The notes beneath the pieces were generated by a model. The model saw only the letters and a list, made by a program, of their open reading frames with translations, was not told the DNA's origin and ran no database searches. DNA of 8,365 nt from NCBI GenBank assembly GCA_034926235.1, contig JAYFRE010000001.1, forward strand, positions 1 to 8,365, read 5' to 3'. The translations under genes and the position numbers were made by a program. The DNA is from JAYFRE01 sp034926235. GTDB taxonomy: Bacteria; Pseudomonadota; Alphaproteobacteria; Rhodospirillales; Magnetospirillaceae. Shown here piece by piece: positions 6,301 to 8,365 of this stretch. Each line of letters begins with the position of its first letter. Within the stretch, counting starts at the first letter, position 1.

Positions 6301-8365
6301 TGCGCCGCGCCAGCCCGGACAGGGCCGAAGAGGGACCCGCCTCGACCGCCTGGACGGAAAAGCCCGCCAAGGTCTGAAGCGCGTCGGCGAAACGCACCGG
6401 AGCCAGAATCTGACCAACCCAATACTCGGTCGTGGCCCAGGCCTCATCTTCGACCACCCCGCTGACGGTCGAAACCAGGCTCATCGTCCGGGGCCGGTTC
6501 AGGCTTACACCCTGAAGCGCCGCCCTGAACCGTTCCGCCGCACCCGCCATGGCCGGCGAATGGAAGGCACGCGACACCGCCAAAGGCTTGACGGCAATCC
6601 CCTGTCGTTCCAGGACCGCCCGAACCCGTTCCAGATCGGCATCCGGCCCCGCCAGGGTAATCATGTCCGGCGCGTTGACCGCTGCCACCACCACGGATGG
6701 ATGCGCATCCAAGACGGGCGTCAGGACGGACCGATCGGCAAAGGCAACGGCCATGCCGCCTTCGGGGGTGTCGCGCATCGCCCGCCCGCGCGCCACCGTC
6801 AGGGCGAGCATGTCTTCGAGATCCATCACCCCGGCGGCGACGGCAGCCGGATATTCCCCGATGCTGTGGCCGCAGGCCGCGCCGAAATCGACGCCGAAAG
6901 ACCGCCACAGCGTCCACACCGCATAGGACAGGGATGCGATCAAGGGTTGGGCCAGGGCCGTATCTTCCAGATCCTCGGCCGCCCTGCCGCCGAACAAAAG
7001 CGCCCGCCCGTCGAGCCCGAACCCGGAAAGAACGGCAAAGCAGCGGTCCAGCGCGTCGCGGAACACCGGATAATGCGTGTACAAGCTGCGGCCCATATCG
7101 GGATATTGGGAGCCCTGGCCGGTAAACAGCAAGGCGGGCTCGGACGTTGCCGGCGCAGTCCTCGGCTGAGCGGTGCGCAAGGCAGCGGCCAGGGCCGCCG
7201 CGCTGGTGCCGACGCCGTAAAGCCGGACGGGAAAAGCCGGACGGGTGGTGGCCATGAAGCGGCACAAGGCCGCCGCGTCCGAAGCGTTCAGGGTTTCAAG
7301 CCGCGCCGCGACGGCGTCGGCCAAAGCGCGCAACGCCTCCGGCGTCTTGGCCGACAAGGGCAGGAACAAAAGGGCGGGCGCGGTTTGCCCATCCGCATCT
7401 TGCGCCGGCATTGCGGGGGTGTATTCCTCGACGATCACATGGCCGTTGACGCCCGAAAAGCCAAAGGCGCTCATCCCGGCGCACAGGCGGCCGTCATGGT
7501 CCCAAGGCGTCAATGCGGTCGGCACCTCCAGCGGACGGGAGGCGAAATCAAAGCGGGTGTTCGGCGTCTTCACATGGATGTTGGCGGGAATCGCCCGGTG
7601 GCGGAAGCATAGCAGCAGCTTCAGCAGCGAAGCGAAGGCCGCCGCCGGTTCCAGATGGCCGATATTGGCCTTGACCGAACCGATCCGCAGCGGATCGTCC
7701 CGGGTCCGGCCAGAACAATAGGCCGCCGCCAGCGCGTCCAGTTCGATCGAATCGCCCAGCGCGGTGCCGGTGCCGTGCGCCTCGACATAGGACACGTCCA
7801 GCGGCGAGCGCCCGGCGTCGGCCAGGGCTTGGGCAATCACCTCTTCCTGCGCGCGGCCATTGGGGGCGGTCAGGCCGTTGCTGCGCCCGTCCTGATTGAT
7901 CGCCGATCCCCGGATGACGCCCAGGATCTGGTCGCCGTCGCGCTCGGCATCCGCCAGACGCTTCAGCAGAACGACCGCCCCGCCTTCGCCGCGTCCATAG
8001 CCGTCCGCGCCGTCGTCAAAAGCCTTGCTGCGCCCGTCGCGGCTGACCGCGCCCAGCTTGGTGAAGCAGATATGCAGATCGGGCGTCAGCATCAGCGTGA
8101 CCGCGCCGGCCAAGGCCAGCGCCGATTCGCCGCGGCGCAGACTGACACACGCATTGTGCAGCGCGACGATGCCCGACGAACAGGCGGTATCGACGCTCCA
8201 GCACGGTCCTTCGAAGCCGAAGAAATAGGAAATCCGCCCGCAAGCCCCGCTCAAGGTGGTTCCGGTCAGGGAATAGGCGTCGATCAATTCGCGCCGGTAG
8301 GATTCGCGATGCGCGTGGGCATATTCGGTGTTGGTCATGCCCAGGAACACGCCCGCCGCCCGGCC
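3386..8365 (-). CDS. Type I modular polyketide synthase, KS-AT-DH-KR-ACP (5' end outside window)
   Basis: The frame stays open to the right edge, so the start is outside; 1659 residues are visible, numbered here from the edge. The first visible residues, GRAAGVFLGMTN, fall roughly a quarter of the way into a KS, so about 100 or more KS residues are missing. The KS (1-316, about 7418-8365) has Cys62 in DTACSSG, His197 in EAHGTGT and His237 in NIGHLE. The AT (412-690, about 6296-7132) has GQGSQ, Ser501 in GHSIGEY, Arg526 and RAFH (599-602), followed by the post-AT motif YPFQR (742-746). The DH (777-1056, about 5198-6037) has His799 in EHVIFDKAISP and Asp975 in LDSILQ. A KR structural subdomain begins near 1075. 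The KR core (1265-1450, about 4016-4573) has GGTGSLG, LDD at 1361-1363 (B-type), Lys1381, Ser1405, Tyr1418 and Asn1422. The ACP (1545-1625, about 3491-3733) has Ser1583 in GFDSLM for phosphopantetheine. There is no enoylreductase or methyltransferase. An acidic tail (EDDAVIQDLLADIDSLLD) ends the protein. The predicted product is an alpha,beta-unsaturated thioester, passed on to the next protein. A further module could precede this one outside the window. Confidence 0.95.
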   Translation of the reverse strand, partial: GRAAGVFLGMTNTEYAHAHRESYRRELIDAYSLTGTTLSGACGRISYFFGFEGPCWSVDTACSSGIVALHNACVSLRRGESALALAGAVTLMLTPDLHICFTKLGAVSRDGRSKAFDDGADGYGRGEGGAVVLLKRLADAERDGDQILGVIRGSAINQDGRSNGLTAPNGRAQEEVIAQALADAGRSPLDVSYVEAHGTGTALGDSIELDALAAAYCSGRTRDDPLRIGSVKANIGHLEPAAAFASLLKLLLCFRHRAIPANIHVKTPNTRFDFASRPLEVPTALTPWDHDGRLCAGMSAFGFSGVNGHVIVEEYTPAMPAQDADGQTAPALLFLPLSAKTPEALRALADAVAARLETLNASDAAALCRFMATTRPAFPVRLYGVGTSAAALAAALRTAQPRTAPATSEPALLFTGQGSQYPDMGRSLYTHYPVFRDALDRCFAVLSGFGLDGRALLFGGRAAEDLEDTALAQPLIASLSYAVWTLWRSFGVDFGAACGHSIGEYPAAVAAGVMDLEDMLALTVARGRAMRDTPEGGMAVAFADRSVLTPVLDAHPSVVVAAVNAPDMITLAGPDADLERVRAVLERQGIAVKPLAVSRAFHSPAMAGAAERFRAALQGVSLNRPRTMSLVSTVSGVVEDEAWATTEYWVGQILAPVRFADALQTLAGFSVQAVEAGPSSALSGLARRNGKALTAVPSLVPGRDGLDSLFAAVGHLFCQGLNIDFSAVLSFYPRRHADAPGYPFQRESHWMPVVVDPPALAAGKTASGAGERQISPALGRTALFSSRFDGHAPFFVQEHVIFDKAISPAAGHMAMLLAAARALWGEVPCALLGVDFLAPLVVEPDAPRLVQVIIDDPGQDESPFRLMSVALAADGSADGDAEWLLHCQGTLSSKVEAPPADQAADAGLEPPVSFGPVMEQDAFYRRFLGRGYAVGSGFQRIEAIRAAQGRAACRVAVRRGEAGEDGHVLYPGALDSILQAILPPYLIDLESVMADAESLLIPLHVDRLTLWRTPPETVLCVSEARKGQGDSVLEGTTLARDAAGRAVLELAGCLFRMTDYATLYRGLRRDPAMLLYTPAWVAAEPSSAIDGDVFLWPVGDGAIPAALADLPRCAAADLDGMAAQGRAAQILLLHHPKNAPFDPQSEIADAGRLLRIFQTVASSAAKVRLHLVTHGLAPAGESGALGLSGASLPGLAASIALEHPGLLASVVDLPIQPEDEDYRQVTRLCLSFAETPAEPALRALRRGRLWACKLTPVSKSARVRTLDLSGAHFISGGTGSLGLKTALRLAEAGAGCVGLFSRSGVLPESAQGVAAAIQAAGCALVLLKGDVTKEVDVATALTELRAQGLPLRGVFHTAGILDDGVFDGLTEERLRRVMDPKVAGAWILDRLTGDDPLAFFVCYSSAGSLIGSPAQANYNAANHFLNALCRKRRADGRAAAAPCFGPWSDGGMAASGRVRDNLLRQGILPLDGDDALDGLFAGLQRDEPVFGVMDMRWARFGGSRTLEPDGVFSLLPVQRRDAAGQNSARAGDDPFAGVVRADGTLDPEKTLTGLCRVAAGMLGQTDPGRIAPDKPLQDYGFDSLMAVEFRTIVGKSLNMAIPVSITFEYPTVALMCGWLCGQRGGDGAKAPAPSVPPPAIREDDAVIQDLLADIDSLLD

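Noticed and set aside
4961..7612. An 883-codon open frame on the plus strand.
   Set aside because: It lies fully opposite the AT-DH-KR part of the PKS, has low-complexity Arg/Gly/Gln composition and no domain motifs.

Overview
This 8.4 kb window is GC-rich (about two thirds G+C by eye) and coded almost wall to wall on the minus strand. It is an internal piece of a bacterial type I polyketide biosynthesis cluster. Read in the direction of transcription (right to left) it holds three genes: the 3' part of a modular polyketide synthase (PKS), a complete ketosynthase-acyltransferase (KS-AT) protein, and the 5' end of an ABC exporter.

Layout. Positions 8365-3386 encode one PKS module, KS-AT-DH-KR-ACP. 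Its KS is cut by the right edge, so the gene's true start lies outside the window. Four bases later comes a 972-residue KS-AT protein (3381-463) that has no acyl carrier protein of its own. After a 64-base gap the third gene starts at 398 and runs off the left edge. Its first 132 residues look like the N-terminal membrane domain of a SyrD/PvdE-like 'cyclic peptide' ABC exporter. No promoter, terminator, tRNA, insertion sequence, CRISPR or regulatory gene was seen. The operon promoter must lie beyond the right edge.

How the genes may work together. The complete module should add a malonyl-derived two-carbon unit, reduce the keto group (B-type KR) and dehydrate it, giving an alpha,beta-unsaturated chain on its ACP. 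An acidic C-terminal tail on this protein and a basic helix at the start of the KS-AT protein look like a matched docking pair, so the chain is probably passed to the KS-AT protein. That protein could extend it by another malonyl unit only if an ACP is supplied in trans. The exporter probably carries the product, or a peptide-polyketide hybrid precursor, across the inner membrane.

Organism. The coding style and a SyrD/PvdE-like exporter suggest a GC-rich Gram-negative bacterium, perhaps a proteobacterium. The docking ends recall those of myxobacterial and cyanobacterial synthases. This placement is an inference with low confidence. I could not identify the compound.
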